Notes: generated by a model not told the origin, from the letters alone. 64,000 bases of DNA from Stenotrophomonas sp. 704A1 (GCF_030549525.1 NZ_CP130831.1:3063501-3127500), one strand, 5' to 3'. Positions 46,277 through 55,784 are shown, counted from the first letter of the stretch. Numbers and translations: made by a program.

Positions 46277-47497
46277 TCAGTCGCCCTGCTGCTTCTGCAG
46301 GTGCTCCCAACGCTCCTGGGCGTCGATGGTGCGCTCGGCGGTCAGGCGCGCTTCCAGGCGCTCCAGGCCGATTTCCTCACCGGTGTCCACGCAGTACCCG
46401 TAGTCGCCGGCTTCCAGGCGCTTGAGGGTGCTGTCGATCTTGCCGATCAGCTTGCGGTAACGGTCACGGGTACGCAGTTCCAGCGAGTTCTCGGTCTCGC
46501 GGGTCGCACGCTCGGCTTCGTCGCCGATGTCACGCACTTCCTCGCGCAGGTTCTCGATGGTCTGCTTGGATTCCTCCACCAGATCAGCGCGCCAGTTCTG
46601 CAGGCGCTGGCGGAAGTACTCCTGCTGCAGCGGACTCATGTACTCCTCGTCCGAGGCAGGCTTGTAACCGGCCGGCAGGATCGGGCGGCCGGTGGCCTCG
46701 TCGGTCTTGTATTCGACCACCTTGTACTTGCTGCGCGGCGCAGGGGCCGCCGAACGGGCGGCGACGGCGACGGCGACCTTGCCCACTGGGCGCGACACGG
46801 TCTTCGGAGCGGAATCGGATTTCACGGCGGTTTTGGCAGGCGATTTCGAAACGGGCACGGGATTCTTGGATTGCGGGGCGGTCGATGCTGCAGGGGTGGC
46901 GGCCGGCGCCGGCTTGGGGGCCGGCTTGGCTGCTGCCACTGCCGCGGTCTTGGCCGGGACAGACTTGGCCGGGGCCGGCTTGGCAGCCGGCTTCGGTGCG
47001 GACTTCACTACGGGGGCCGGCGTCGGCTTGGCAACCGGCGTGGCGACATTCCTGGCAGCCTTGGCGGCAGCGGTCGGCTTGGCCGGCGCAGCCTTCTTCG
47101 GTGCCGGCTTGGCAACCGGCTTGGCGGCCGCCTTCTTCACCACCGCCTTCGGCGCCGGCTTGGCAGGTGCCTTCTTCGGCGCCGGCTTCGCGGCGGCCTT
47201 CTTTACCGGCGCTGCCTTGCTGGCGACCTTCTTTACGGCCGGCGCTTTCCTGCTGGCAGCGGCGGGTTTGGCCTTGACCGGGGCAGCGGGCTTTTTCGCC
47301 ACCGCCGGCTTGCCGGCCTTGGCCGGCGACTTCTTTGCGGTGGCCTTCCTGGCCGCCGGTTGCGAGGATGCTGCCTTGGTCACCGCCTTGCTGGCCGGCT
47401 TCTTGGCAACGGGCTTGGCCGCCAACTTCTTCACAACAGGCTTGGCGGTTTTCTTGGCGGCCTTGACGGCCTTCTTTGCAGTTTTTTTAGCAGCCAC
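46277..47497 (-). CDS. DksA/TraR-family protein with long Lys/Ala/Pro-rich N-terminal arm
   Basis: A 406-residue protein. Residues 1 to about 250 are repeats of Lys, Ala, Pro and Val (K-K-A-P-A-K-P-A type), like bacterial histone H1-like or AlgP tails. Residues about 280-406 are a DksA-type domain: long coiled coil with tip motif D326-x-x-E329-x-A331, then S-L-E-L-R-T-R-D-R-Y-R-K-L. The zinc-finger region keeps only Cys369; the other three E. coli cysteines are Thr372, Thr390 and Ala393. It may bind RNA polymerase through its secondary channel while the arm binds DNA; this is inference. GTG start with AAGGAAGAG 7 bases before it. Confidence 0.85.
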   Translation of the reverse strand: MAAKKTAKKAVKAAKKTAKPVVKKLAAKPVAKKPASKAVTKAASSQPAARKATAKKSPAKAGKPAVAKKPAAPVKAKPAAASRKAPAVKKVASKAAPVKKAAAKPAPKKAPAKPAPKAVVKKAAAKPVAKPAPKKAAPAKPTAAAKAARNVATPVAKPTPAPVVKSAPKPAAKPAPAKSVPAKTAAVAAAKPAPKPAPAATPAASTAPQSKNPVPVSKSPAKTAVKSDSAPKTVSRPVGKVAVAVAARSAAPAPRSKYKVVEYKTDEATGRPILPAGYKPASDEEYMSPLQQEYFRQRLQNWRADLVEESKQTIENLREEVRDIGDEAERATRETENSLELRTRDRYRKLIGKIDSTLKRLEAGDYGYCVDTGEEIGLERLEARLTAERTIDAQERWEHLQKQQGD

Positions 47498-47768
47498 GAA
47501 ACGCTCTTCCTTGGATTCCCCGGGGCCCGGGAAAGCGGGCCTTTATAGCCTACCCGACCCGCAGCAGCAACCTTGGGGGCCCGCTCCATTCAGTCCTGGA
47601 GACAACGGGCCCAAGGGGTGGTCCGACCAACACGGACCGCCTTGCGCGGTACGGAACCTGTCCGGCACCCGAGGGTGCCACGCGCGGTCACAGGCCATCG
47701 GCGACATGCGACCAACGGCCCATCCTGCACAAATGCGGCCTTCATGCCAACTGGCATAAGATGACTGG

Positions 47769-48023
47769 GTGATCTCGCGCCTGCTCATCGCCCTGCTGCG
47801 CTTCTACAAGCGCTTCATCAGCCCCCTGCTGGGGCCGCGCTGCCGTTTCGTGCCGAGCTGTTCTGAATACGCGATGGAAGCCATTTCCCGGCACGGCCCG
47901 CTGCGCGGCAGCTGGCTGGCCGCGCGCCGGCTCGGCCGCTGTCATCCCTTCCATCCGGGCGGTATCGACCTCGTGCCCGAGCGCACCGATGCCCCTTCTT
48001 GCCGTTGCACAGGAAAACACTGA
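47769..48023 (+). CDS. yidD: Membrane protein insertion efficiency factor YidD
   Basis: An 84-residue YidD protein with the signature [20 protein letters not shown] near residue 12, then C-S-E-Y-A, and the H-P-F-H-P-G-G-x-D motif near 60. It helps membrane protein insertion. In most bacteria yidD sits next to rpmH-rnpA-yidC; here it lies alone before pyrC, whose start is 1 bp after its stop. GTG start. A -10-like CATAAG lies just upstream. Confidence 0.92.
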   Translation: MISRLLIALLRFYKRFISPLLGPRCRFVPSCSEYAMEAISRHGPLRGSWLAARRLGRCHPFHPGGIDLVPERTDAPSCRCTGKH

Positions 48024-48024
48024 C

Positions 48025-49371
48025 ATGTCCTCCACCCTCATCACCAACGCCCGCATGGTCAACGAAGGCCGCACCTTCGAAGGCGACCTGCGCATCGAGA
48101 ACGACCGCATCGCGCAGATCGGCAGCGGATTGACGCCGCGCGACGGCGAGCAGGTGGTGGACGCGGCCGGGCGCTGGCTGCTGCCCGGCATGATCGATGA
48201 CCAGGTGCACTTCCGCGAACCGGGCCTGACCCACAAGGGTGACATCGCCAGCGAATCGGCGGCGGCCGTGGCCGGCGGCCTGACCAGCTTCATGGACATG
48301 CCCAACACCAACCCGCCGACCCTGGATTCAACCATCCTCGAGGCCAAGTACGAACTCGCACGCGGCCGCGCCTGGGCTAACTACGGCTTCTACCACGGCG
48401 CCAGCAATGACAACCTGGACGCGATCCGCGCACTGGACCCGAAGAAGGCGCCGGGCGTGAAGGTGTTCATGGGCGCCTCCACCGGCAACATGCTGGTGGA
48501 CAACCCGGAAACGCTGGACGCGATCTTCCGTGAATGCCCGACCCCGATCATCACGCACTGCGAAGACACGCCGATGATCGATGCCAACCTCAAGGCGTTC
48601 CAGGAGAAGTACGGCGACGCGCTGACCCCGGACATGCACCCGGACATCCGTTCGCGCGAAGCCTGCATCAAATCGACCCGGCTGGCGATGTCGCTGGCAC
48701 GCAAGCACGGCACCCGCCTGCACGTGCTGCACATCTCCACCGCCGATGAGCTGGCGCTGTTCGAGAAGGGCCCGCTGATCCGCGCCGACGGCAGCCGCAA
48801 GCAGATCACCGCCGAGACCTGTGTGCACTTCCTGCACTTCGCGCGTCCGGATTACGCGACCAAGGGCAACCTGATCAAGTGCAACCCGGCGATCAAGGAG
48901 GTCTCCGACCGCGAGGCCATCACCGCCGCGCTGGCCGACGATGTGCTGGACGTGCTGGCCACCGACCACGCGCCGCACACCTGGGAAGAGAAGCAGAAGC
49001 CGTATGCACAGGCGCCGTCGGGCCTGCCGCTGGTGCAGTACGCGCTGGTCGCCGCGCTGGAGCGCGTGCACGAAGGCAAGCTGACCCGCGAGCAGGTGGT
49101 GCAGAAGTTCGCCCACGCCCCGGCGCAGCTGTTCGACGTGGAAGAACGTGGCTTCCTGCGCGAGGGCTATTTCGCCGACCTGGTGCTGGTCGAGGACGTG
49201 CCGTTCACCGTCAAGCGCGAGGACGTGCTGTCCAAGTGCGGCTGGTCGCCGTTCGAAGGCACCACCTTCCGTTCGCGCATCGCCTCCACCTGGGTCAACG
49301 GCCAGCAGGTGTGGGACGGCAGCAAGCTGGTGGGTGAACCCGCCGGCCAGCGCATGACCTACGACCGCTGA
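48025..49371 (+). CDS. pyrC: Dihydroorotase (class I type)
   Basis: Catalyses ring closure in pyrimidine synthesis. The 448-residue amidohydrolase has the metal motif D-D-Q-V-H-F-R-E-P-G (about 60) and H-C-E-D at about 180. H-V-L-H-I-S-T-A-D-E and A-T-D-H-A-P-H-T are the later ligands. Gly-rich P-G-M-I-D-D-Q-V-H is the family entry signature. I start at ATG 48025 with AGGA about 10 bases before it; an upstream in-frame ATG lies inside yidD. An allantoinase-like role is less likely. Confidence 0.9.
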   Translation: MSSTLITNARMVNEGRTFEGDLRIENDRIAQIGSGLTPRDGEQVVDAAGRWLLPGMIDDQVHFREPGLTHKGDIASESAAAVAGGLTSFMDMPNTNPPTLDSTILEAKYELARGRAWANYGFYHGASNDNLDAIRALDPKKAPGVKVFMGASTGNMLVDNPETLDAIFRECPTPIITHCEDTPMIDANLKAFQEKYGDALTPDMHPDIRSREACIKSTRLAMSLARKHGTRLHVLHISTADELALFEKGPLIRADGSRKQITAETCVHFLHFARPDYATKGNLIKCNPAIKEVSDREAITAALADDVLDVLATDHAPHTWEEKQKPYAQAPSGLPLVQYALVAALERVHEGKLTREQVVQKFAHAPAQLFDVEERGFLREGYFADLVLVEDVPFTVKREDVLSKCGWSPFEGTTFRSRIASTWVNGQQVWDGSKLVGEPAGQRMTYDR

Positions 49372-50219
49372 TGCGTCCGGCACTGATGATCGGGGCGCTG
49401 CTGCTGGCCGCGCCCCTGTTTTCCTCATCCCCGGCGCAGGCGCAGGATGGCATCGGCAGCCTGATCGACAGCCGCGTGGTGTTCCCGGCCAGTGCGTCGC
49501 AGGGCGCGCTGGTGATCGGCAAGGTGCCCGCCGGCAGCCGCGTGCGGTATGCCGGCCGCCAGCTGCGGGTGAGCAGCTACGGCAGCGTGGTGTTCGGCAT
49601 CGGCCGCGATGAGAAGGGCCCGCTGCAGGTACAGGTGCAGCGCCGCGATGGTGGCAGCGAGACCGCCAGCATCAGCGTGACGCCGCGCGACTGGCCGACC
49701 GAGCGGGTCAACGGCGTGCCGCCGAAAACGGTCAACCCACCACCGGCGATTGCCGAGCGGATCAAGCGCGAACAGGCGCAGGTCACCGCCGCACGCGCCC
49801 GCGATGACGACCGCACCGACTTCACCCAGACCTTCATCTGGCCGGTGCAGGGCCGCATCAGCGGCCGCTTCGGCAACGCCCGTGTGTACAACGGCCAGCC
49901 CGGTGCCGGTCATTCCGGCATGGACATCGCGGTACCGACCGGCACGCCGGTGAAGGCGCCGGCGGCCGGCGTGGTCACCTTCGCCGGCCCGGACCTGTAC
50001 CTGACCGGCGGCACCCTGCTGATCGATCACGGGTACGGGGTCAGCTCGAACTTCCTGCACCTGTCGCGCATCGACGTGAAGGTGGGAGACCGGGTGAGCC
50101 AGGGCCAGGTGATCGCCGCCGTGGGGGCCACCGGCCGTGCCACCGGCCCGCACCTGCACTGGGGCATGAACTGGTTCGACACCCGCATCGACCCGTTGCT
50201 GGTGCTGGAACGCAAATAG
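49371..50219 (+). CDS. M23-family peptidoglycan peptidase
   Basis: A 282-residue secreted metallopeptidase. Signal peptide (cleavage near A-Q-A-Q, residue 25), an N-terminal beta domain, then the M23 LytM domain with zinc ligands in G-H-S-G-M-D-I-A-V-P (about 180) and H-L-H-W-G-M (about 263), plus G-N-x-x-x-I-D-H-G-type strand L-L-I-D-H-G-Y-G. It is predicted to cleave or regulate cleavage of peptidoglycan cross-links in the periplasm; catalytic residues look intact. Its ATG overlaps the pyrC stop by 1 bp. Confidence 0.88.
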   Translation: MRPALMIGALLLAAPLFSSSPAQAQDGIGSLIDSRVVFPASASQGALVIGKVPAGSRVRYAGRQLRVSSYGSVVFGIGRDEKGPLQVQVQRRDGGSETASISVTPRDWPTERVNGVPPKTVNPPPAIAERIKREQAQVTAARARDDDRTDFTQTFIWPVQGRISGRFGNARVYNGQPGAGHSGMDIAVPTGTPVKAPAAGVVTFAGPDLYLTGGTLLIDHGYGVSSNFLHLSRIDVKVGDRVSQGQVIAAVGATGRATGPHLHWGMNWFDTRIDPLLVLERK

Positions 50220-50234
50220 CGCGCGCAGGTTCGC

Positions 50235-50325
50235 CGCCGGGCATGGCCCGGCGCTACCACGTGACGGATCGTTCATCGCGCATGGGCCGTGCGATGAACG
50301 GGCAGCGCCGGGCCATGCCCGGCGA
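50235..50325. repeat. Nested SMAG pair
   Basis: An inverted SMAG unit (50235-50257, ending GCGCTAC) and a direct degenerate unit (50302-50325, GCAG-headed) flank an inner inverted repeat, CGTTCATCGC and GCGATGAACG. The whole can fold into one long hairpin between the convergent M23 and phytoene-synthase-like genes. Confidence 0.8.
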
Positions 50326-50336
50326 GCGCAGCGGCA

Positions 50337-51041
50337 TCAGCCGCGCGCGGCCCACCACACGCGCAGCAGGGTGCGCACCGGCGTCGCTTCGATCGGCTTG
50401 CCTGCGGCCTGCGCGGCCAGCCGGGCACGCGCCAGGCTGGACCACACGCGGCGCGCGCGCGGGCCCGGCACGCGTGCGCCCCACCCCTTCAGCAGATGCT
50501 GCGCCCAGCGCTGCGTGGCGGTACTGGCATCCTCATCCAGCAGGCTGCGCGGCACCCCGGCCACGCCGGCGTCCTGCAGGCGCTGGGCCAGGGTCTGCAA
50601 CTGGACGGCACGGCCCGCGCCTTTGCGCGGGGTGTCGTTGAACAGCACCGCTTCCACAGCGGCAACCGCGTCGGCGTAATTGGCCAGCGCGCGCTCGGCA
50701 CTGGCCGCATCGAGCGCGACCGTGCGCGCCTCGACCAGATCCGGCAGAGTCTCGGCCAGCTGCGCCCACGGCGCGCGCACCGGCTCCAGCACGCGCCCCA
50801 GCGGATGGCGCGAGCGTTGCGCAGCCCAGCTGCGCAGCTCTTCGCCCCACCAGGCCAGCTTGGCGTCGGCCGGCAACGGATCGCCGCTGGTGTTGAGCAT
50901 GTCATCGAATTCCTGCAGCAGCGCGAACCACGCCACCGCAAGGTCACGTTGCGGCTCGGCCACGAAGGGCGCGGCCACCGACCATTCCGGCCAGCGGCTG
51001 CGCCACTTGTCGAGGAAGCTTTCCAGCGCGGTACTGCTCAC
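50337..51041 (-). CDS. Squalene/phytoene synthase-like protein
   Basis: A 234-residue protein of trans-prenyl-synthase-like helical character. The segment F-A-L-L-Q-E-F-D-D-M-L matches the first Asp-rich helix region of squalene/phytoene synthases, and K-L-A-W-W-G-E-E-L-R-S-W follows as in that family. The second Asp-rich motif is not clear, and it is shorter than true synthases (about 280-300), so enzymatic activity is doubtful. AAGGA lies 8 bases before the GTG at 51041. The gene overlaps nothing and starts 12 bp before gph ends. Confidence 0.65.
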   Translation of the reverse strand: MSSTALESFLDKWRSRWPEWSVAAPFVAEPQRDLAVAWFALLQEFDDMLNTSGDPLPADAKLAWWGEELRSWAAQRSRHPLGRVLEPVRAPWAQLAETLPDLVEARTVALDAASAERALANYADAVAAVEAVLFNDTPRKGAGRAVQLQTLAQRLQDAGVAGVPRSLLDEDASTATQRWAQHLLKGWGARVPGPRARRVWSSLARARLAAQAAGKPIEATPVRTLLRVWWAARG

Positions 51042-51052
51042 TACGTTGTTCC

Positions 51053-51748
51053 TTACGGCTGGGCCGGGGCTGCCGGCCGGGTCGGCCACAGACTGGCCCG
51101 TTGCAGAAGTGCGGGGTTGTCCGCCAGCACGTCGGCCTGCCAGGCCAGCGGGTCGTCGCTGTGCAGGCGATAGCCCCACAGCGCCGCGACCGACGGCATG
51201 GCCGCCGCGCGCGCGGCGATGATGTCGCGCTCGTCGTCGCCCACGTACACGCAGTCTTCGGCGGCGATGCCGATGGCCTGCGCGGCATGCAGCAGCGGCA
51301 GCGGATGCGGCTTGCGTTCGGCCAGGGTGTCACCACCGACCAGCACCGCGCAGCGCTGCTGCCAGCCGTGCTGCGGCAGGATCAAGCGGGCCAGGTATTC
51401 GGGCTTGTTGGTGACGATGCCCCATACGGTGCCGGCGTCGTCCAGCGCACCGAGCATGCCGGCCACGCCATCGAACAGCACCGCATGCTGGCCGATCAAT
51501 GCTTCGTAGCGCTGCAGGAATTCCGGGATCAGCGCGTCGCGCGCAGCGGCATCCAGGTCCGGAAAGGCGGCCGAGACCATCGCCCGCGAGCCCTTCGACA
51601 CCACCGGCCGCAGCACGGCCGGATCGACCGGCGCGCGGCCGCGTTCGGCGAGCATCGCATCGCAGGTGGCGACGAAATCCGGCGCACTGTCCAGCAGCGT
51701 GCCGTCCAGGTCGAACAGGACCGCGCGCGGGAAGCCTGCGCGGCTCAT
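51053..51748 (-). CDS. gph: Phosphoglycolate phosphatase (HAD family)
   Basis: A 231-residue HAD hydrolase. Motif [11 protein letters not shown] (about 13), motif II T-N-K (in I-V-T-N-K-P-E), the Lys in E-R-K-P-H-P, and motif [10 protein letters not shown] (about 168) are all present. It removes 2-phosphoglycolate formed in DNA repair. The order mtaD-ubiG-gph is the same as in Pseudomonas, supporting the call. The ATG overlaps the ubiG stop by 4 bp. Confidence 0.9.
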   Translation of the reverse strand: MSRAGFPRAVLFDLDGTLLDSAPDFVATCDAMLAERGRAPVDPAVLRPVVSKGSRAMVSAAFPDLDAAARDALIPEFLQRYEALIGQHAVLFDGVAGMLGALDDAGTVWGIVTNKPEYLARLILPQHGWQQRCAVLVGGDTLAERKPHPLPLLHAAQAIGIAAEDCVYVGDDERDIIAARAAAMPSVAALWGYRLHSDDPLAWQADVLADNPALLQRASLWPTRPAAPAQP

Positions 51749-52461
51749 GCGGCCTTGACCGCGTGGGCCAGGTAGTTGATGTCGGTGCGGCTGCTCAGCC
51801 GTGCACGGTTGCGCCACGGCTCGTAGGCCATGCCACTGACATCGGCCAGTTGCAGGTCGGCCTCGCGCAGCCAGCGCGCCAGCTCGGCCGGCTTGATGAA
51901 CTCCTGGTAGTGATGGGTGCCCTTGGGCAGCAGCCGCGCCACGTATTCGGCACCGACGATCGCCACCGCGAACGCCGCGGCAGTACGGTTGATGGTGGAC
52001 AGGAACAGGTGACCGCCCGGCTTCAGCAGGCGCATGCAGGCCGCGATGATCGCACCCGGGTCGGGCACGTGCTCGAGCATCTCCATGCAGGTCACCACAT
52101 CGAAGCTGCCGGCCTGCTCGGCGGCCAGATCCTCGGCCGCCTGTACCCGGTAGTCGACCGTGACGCCGCTTTCCAGCGCATGCAGGCGAGCGACCTTGAC
52201 CAGTTCCGGGGCGAGGTCAATCGCGGTGACGTCGGCACCGGCCTGGGCCAGCGCTTCGCTCAGCAGGCCGCCACCGCAGCCGATATCCAGCACGCGCGCA
52301 CCGCGCAGCGGCACGCGCTCGGCCACGTACTGCAGGCGCACCGGGTTCAGCGCGTGCAGCGGCTTCTGCGGGCCGTCAGCGTCCCACCAGCGGGTGGCCA
52401 GTGCGGCGAACTTGTCCAGCTCGGCCTGATCGAAATTGGAGGAAGCGTGAGGGGCGGTCAT
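51745..52461 (-). CDS. ubiG: Ubiquinone biosynthesis O-methyltransferase UbiG
   Basis: SAM-dependent O-methyltransferase acting twice in ubiquinone synthesis. The 238-residue protein has [10 protein letters not shown] near 20, [13 protein letters not shown] near 30, SAM motif [10 protein letters not shown] (about 57), and [11 protein letters not shown] near 120. Placed between mtaD and gph in a three-gene unit on the minus strand. Confidence 0.95.
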   Translation of the reverse strand: MTAPHASSNFDQAELDKFAALATRWWDADGPQKPLHALNPVRLQYVAERVPLRGARVLDIGCGGGLLSEALAQAGADVTAIDLAPELVKVARLHALESGVTVDYRVQAAEDLAAEQAGSFDVVTCMEMLEHVPDPGAIIAACMRLLKPGGHLFLSTINRTAAAFAVAIVGAEYVARLLPKGTHHYQEFIKPAELARWLREADLQLADVSGMAYEPWRNRARLSSRTDINYLAHAVKAA

Positions 52462-52486
52462 GAGGGAGTCCTTGCGGCGCCAAGGG

Positions 52487-53830
52487 TCAGGCGCGGATAT
52501 GACGGATGCGCTCGCGCCACTGGCGCGCGTTGGCGATGATGCCCGGCAGGTCCATGCCGACCAGCTCGCGCTGCACCAGCTTCGGCTTGCCGGCGATCCA
52601 GACGTCGCTGACCTGCTGGCGGCCGGTGGCATACACCAGCTGCGACAGCACGTTGTGCAGCGGCTGGGTTTCCAGCGCGGACAGGTCGACGCAGACCAGG
52701 TCGGCCTGCTTGCCGACCTCGATCGAACCGATGCGCTCGCCGAAGCCCAGCGCGCGGGCGCCACCCAGGGTGGCGGCGCGCAGCGTGGTCGCCGCGTCCA
52801 GTGCCGTGGCATCGTTGGCGACGGCCTTGGCCAGGATCGCCGCGGTGCGGTTCTCGCTGAACATGTCCAGATCGTTGTTGCTGGCGCAGCCATCGGTGCC
52901 GATGGCCAGGTTCACGCCTGCGCGCTGCAGGGCGCAGGCCGGGCAGAAACCGGAGGCCAGCTTCAGGTTCGATTCCGGGCAGTGCACCACGCTGACGCCG
53001 CGCTCGGCGCACAGGTGGATCTCCGCATCGGTCAGCTGGGTCATGTGCACCGCGATCAGGCGGTCGTTGACCAGGCCGAGGCGGTCCAGCCGCGCCAGCG
53101 GGCGCTGGCCGTGCAGCTTGATCGAGTCGCTGATCTCCTGCGCGGTTTCATGGGTATGCAGATGCACCTGCATGTCGAGCTGGTCGGACAGCATCCGCAC
53201 CCGCTCGAAATTGGCATCGTTGACGGTATACGGCGCGTGCGGCGCGAACGCGGTGCCGATCAGCGGATCGGTGCGCCACTGGTCATGCAGTTCACCGGCC
53301 TTGGCGAAGTACTCGTCGTCGGTCTTGGCCCAGGCGGTGGGGAAATCGATGATCACCGCACCGACCAGCGCGCGGAAACCGTGCTTCTTGTAGACCGCAG
53401 CCTGCACGTCGCCGAAGAAGTAGTTCTCGTTGGCGCAGGTGGTGCCGCCGCGCAGCATCTCGGCGATGGCCAGGGTGGTGCCGTCGGCGACGAACTCGGG
53501 GCCGATCACCGCCGCTTCCACCGGCCAGATGTGCTGCTGCAGCCAGGTCATCAGCGGCAGGTCGTCGGCAACGCCGCGCAGCAGGGTCATCGGGTTGTGC
53601 GTATGCGCGTTGACCAGGCCCGGCATCAGCGCGGCATCCGGGCGGCTCACCACCTGCGCGGCACGGAAGCGCGCGCGGGCCTCGGCTCGCGGCAGGATGG
53701 CGACGATTTCGCTGCCACGCACGGCCACGGCATGGTCTTCCAGCACCACCGCATGCGGCTCGATCGGTACGACATGACCGGCTTCGATGAGCAGGTCGCA
53801 GGCTTCGGGGAGGTGCGGGCTATCGCTCAT
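52487..53830 (-). CDS. mtaD: 5-methylthioadenosine/S-adenosylhomocysteine deaminase (TRZ/ATZ family)
   Basis: A 447-residue amidohydrolase. Metal ligands: N-A-H-T-H-N-P-M (about 75), H-T-H-E-T (about 225), A-V-H-M-T-Q and G-T-D-G-C-A-S-N-N (about 315). The [13 protein letters not shown] segment is typical of MTA/SAH deaminases. It is the first gene of mtaD-ubiG-gph. In Pseudomonas the neighbour of ubiG is an MTA deaminase, which suits this call; adenosine-type substrates other than MTA are possible. Confidence 0.87.
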   Translation of the reverse strand: MSDSPHLPEACDLLIEAGHVVPIEPHAVVLEDHAVAVRGSEIVAILPRAEARARFRAAQVVSRPDAALMPGLVNAHTHNPMTLLRGVADDLPLMTWLQQHIWPVEAAVIGPEFVADGTTLAIAEMLRGGTTCANENYFFGDVQAAVYKKHGFRALVGAVIIDFPTAWAKTDDEYFAKAGELHDQWRTDPLIGTAFAPHAPYTVNDANFERVRMLSDQLDMQVHLHTHETAQEISDSIKLHGQRPLARLDRLGLVNDRLIAVHMTQLTDAEIHLCAERGVSVVHCPESNLKLASGFCPACALQRAGVNLAIGTDGCASNNDLDMFSENRTAAILAKAVANDATALDAATTLRAATLGGARALGFGERIGSIEVGKQADLVCVDLSALETQPLHNVLSQLVYATGRQQVSDVWIAGKPKLVQRELVGMDLPGIIANARQWRERIRHIRA

Positions 53831-53883
53831 GCGGGCTCACTTGGCTGTGGGGCGGCCTGATGGGAGGCGCCTGAGGGGAGGCG

Positions 53884-53985
53884 GTAGCGCCGGGCCGTGC
53901 CCGGCGGCTGTCCGTTGCGGCGTCACGGACGCCGGCAACGGGTTCCGGGCCATGCCCGGAAAGCCGAGCATGGCCCGGCCCTGCA
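53884..53985. repeat. SMAG REP cluster
   Basis: One complete GTAG-headed unit (53884-53907) is followed by two degenerate cores (CCGGGCCATGCCCGG at 53945 and an imperfect CGAGCATGGCCCGG downstream). It lies between mtaD and efp, both on the minus strand. Confidence 0.7.
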
Positions 53986-54010
53986 GCAAGGTCGGCCTGC
54001 GGCCGGAACC

Positions 54011-54577
54011 TTACTTGACGCGCGAGGAGTATTCGCCCGAGCGGGTATCCACCTTGATGATTTCATCCTGGTTGACGAACAGCGGCACGCGCACCACGGC
54101 GCCGGTTTCCAGCGTGGCCGGCTTGCCGCCACCGCCGGAGGTGTCACCACGCACGCCCGGGTCGGTCTCGGTGATCTTCAGTTCGACGAAATTCGGCGGC
54201 TGCACGAAGATCGGCGCGCCGTTGAACAGGGTCACGATGCAGGCTTCCTCGCCCTTCAGCCACTTCTCGGCGCCGCCCATGCCGGCCTTGTCAGCCTGCA
54301 CCTGCTCGAAGGTCTCCGGGTCCATGAAGTGCCAGTACTCGCCATCGCTGTACATGTAGTTCATGTCGGTGTCGACAACGTCGGCCACTTCCAGGTCATC
54401 GGTGGCCTTCATGGTCAGTTCCACCACGCGGCCCGAACGGATGAAGCGGTACTTCACGCGGGTGAAGGCCTGGCCCTTGCCCGGCTTCACATACTCGGTA
54501 TCCGTGATGACCGCCGGTTCGTTGTTGACCAGGATCTTCATCCCGTTCTTGACGTCATTCATGCCCACAGTGGCCAT
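54011..54577 (-). CDS. efp: Elongation factor P
   Basis: Relieves ribosome stalling at polyproline. The 188-residue protein has three beta domains. Lys34 in [10 protein letters not shown] is the site of beta-lysylation. The C-terminal Y-S-S-R-V-K is typical. GAGGAG lies 8 bases before the ATG at 54577. The modifying enzyme gene epmB starts divergently only 97 bp away, so the P-G-K-G loop is very likely beta-lysylated in this organism. Confidence 0.97.
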   Translation of the reverse strand: MATVGMNDVKNGMKILVNNEPAVITDTEYVKPGKGQAFTRVKYRFIRSGRVVELTMKATDDLEVADVVDTDMNYMYSDGEYWHFMDPETFEQVQADKAGMGGAEKWLKGEEACIVTLFNGAPIFVQPPNFVELKITETDPGVRGDTSGGGGKPATLETGAVVRVPLFVNQDEIIKVDTRSGEYSSRVK

Positions 54578-54636
54578 GCTCAAGCTCCTCAAATGGCAAA
54601 ACCGCCGCGGGTGCGGCGAGCCGGATAGAATGGAAA

Positions 54637-54657
54637 GCCCACCGGAAGCCGGTGGGC
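54637..54657. other. Hairpin in the efp-epmB divergent region
   Basis: GCCCACCGG and CCGGTGGGC form a 9-bp perfect stem with a 3-base loop, 17 bp before epmB. It lies just after a -10-like TAGAAT on the plus strand, so it could form at the 5' end of the epmB mRNA. Role unknown. Confidence 0.5.
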
Positions 54658-54674
54658 AACTGATTTATGCCCCC

Positions 54675-55715
54675 ATGATAACCGCAGGCCCCGTCTCCAT
54701 GCAGCTTTCCGCCTTCCCCCGGCCCCCGTCGCCAGGTGCGCCAGCGCGCTGGCAGCAGCTGTGGCGGCAGGCCCTGCGCGACCCGCAGCAGCTGCTGGCC
54801 CAGCTGGGCCTGGACGCTGCCGCGCTGGGCGTGTCCGAGGCGGCCATGGCGCAGTTCGCGCTGCGCGTGCCGCAGGGCTTCGTGGCCCGCATGCGCCACG
54901 GCGACGCGGCCGACCCGCTGCTGCGCCAGGTGCTGCCGGTCGACGCCGAGATGCGTCCGGCGCCCGGATTCAGTTTCGACGCGGTGGGCGACGGCGCGGC
55001 GAAGAAGGCGACCGGAGTCATCCAGAAGTACCGCGGGCGGGCCCTGCTGGTGGCCACCGGCAGCTGCGCGATCAACTGCCGCTACTGCTTCCGCCGGCAC
55101 TTCGACTACGGCGCGGAAAACGCCGCCAAGGGCGGCTGGCAGGAGGCCGTGGCTGCCATCGCGGCCGACCCGGACATCGACGAGGTGATCCTGTCCGGCG
55201 GCGACCCGCTGTCGCTGGCCACCCACAAGCTGGCCGAGCTGACCGACGCCCTGCGCCGGATTCCGCACCTCCGCCGCCTTCGCATCCACACCCGGCTGCC
55301 GATCGTGCTGCCCGAGCGCGTGGACGAGGAACTGCTGGCGTGGCTGGGCAGCCTGCCCTGGCCGCTGGCGATCGTGGTCCACGCCAACCATGCCAACGAG
55401 TTCGATGCCGGCGTGGACGCCGCCCTGGCGCGCCTGCGTGGCCTCGGCGCCCAGCTGTTGAACCAGGCGGTGCTGCTGCGCGGGGTCAACGACAGCGTGC
55501 AGGCGCTGCAGGACCTGAGCGAGCGCAGCTTCGCCGCCGGCGTGCTGCCCTACTACCTGCACCAGCTGGACAAGGTGGAAGGCGTGGCCCACTTCGAAGT
55601 GGACGACACCCAGGCCAAGGCGCTGATTGCCGGCCTGACGGCACGCCTGTCCGGCTACCTGGTGCCGAAGCTGGTGCGCGAGCTGCCCGGCGACCCGAGC
55701 AAGCGCCCGGTGTAA
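54675..55715 (+). CDS. epmB: EF-P beta-lysylation protein EpmB (lysine 2,3-aminomutase family)
   Basis: Radical-SAM enzyme that turns alpha-lysine into beta-lysine for EF-P. The 346-residue protein has the cluster motif C-A-I-N-C-R-Y-C-F-R-R-H-F (about 135), E-V-I-L-S-G-G-D-P-L-S-L (about 175) and K-V-E-G-V-A-H-F near 303. It is shorter than catabolic lysine aminomutases, as expected for EpmB. ATG 54675 is preferred; ATG 54699 is possible. Divergent from efp. Confidence 0.94.
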   Translation: MITAGPVSMQLSAFPRPPSPGAPARWQQLWRQALRDPQQLLAQLGLDAAALGVSEAAMAQFALRVPQGFVARMRHGDAADPLLRQVLPVDAEMRPAPGFSFDAVGDGAAKKATGVIQKYRGRALLVATGSCAINCRYCFRRHFDYGAENAAKGGWQEAVAAIAADPDIDEVILSGGDPLSLATHKLAELTDALRRIPHLRRLRIHTRLPIVLPERVDEELLAWLGSLPWPLAIVVHANHANEFDAGVDAALARLRGLGAQLLNQAVLLRGVNDSVQALQDLSERSFAAGVLPYYLHQLDKVEGVAHFEVDDTQAKALIAGLTARLSGYLVPKLVRELPGDPSKRPV

Positions 55716-55784
55716 CTGGTCGTTGCCCGTCCTGCGCGGAGCGGCTGCCCGGCGGGAGCCTCCACGCGCGGCGGGGAGCTGCCG

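Noticed and set aside
46530..47490. Repetitive Lys/Ala/Pro coding DNA that might look like a tandem repeat or CRISPR-like array
   Set aside because: The repeats are irregular, follow codon boundaries and are part of one open frame; there are no spacers.
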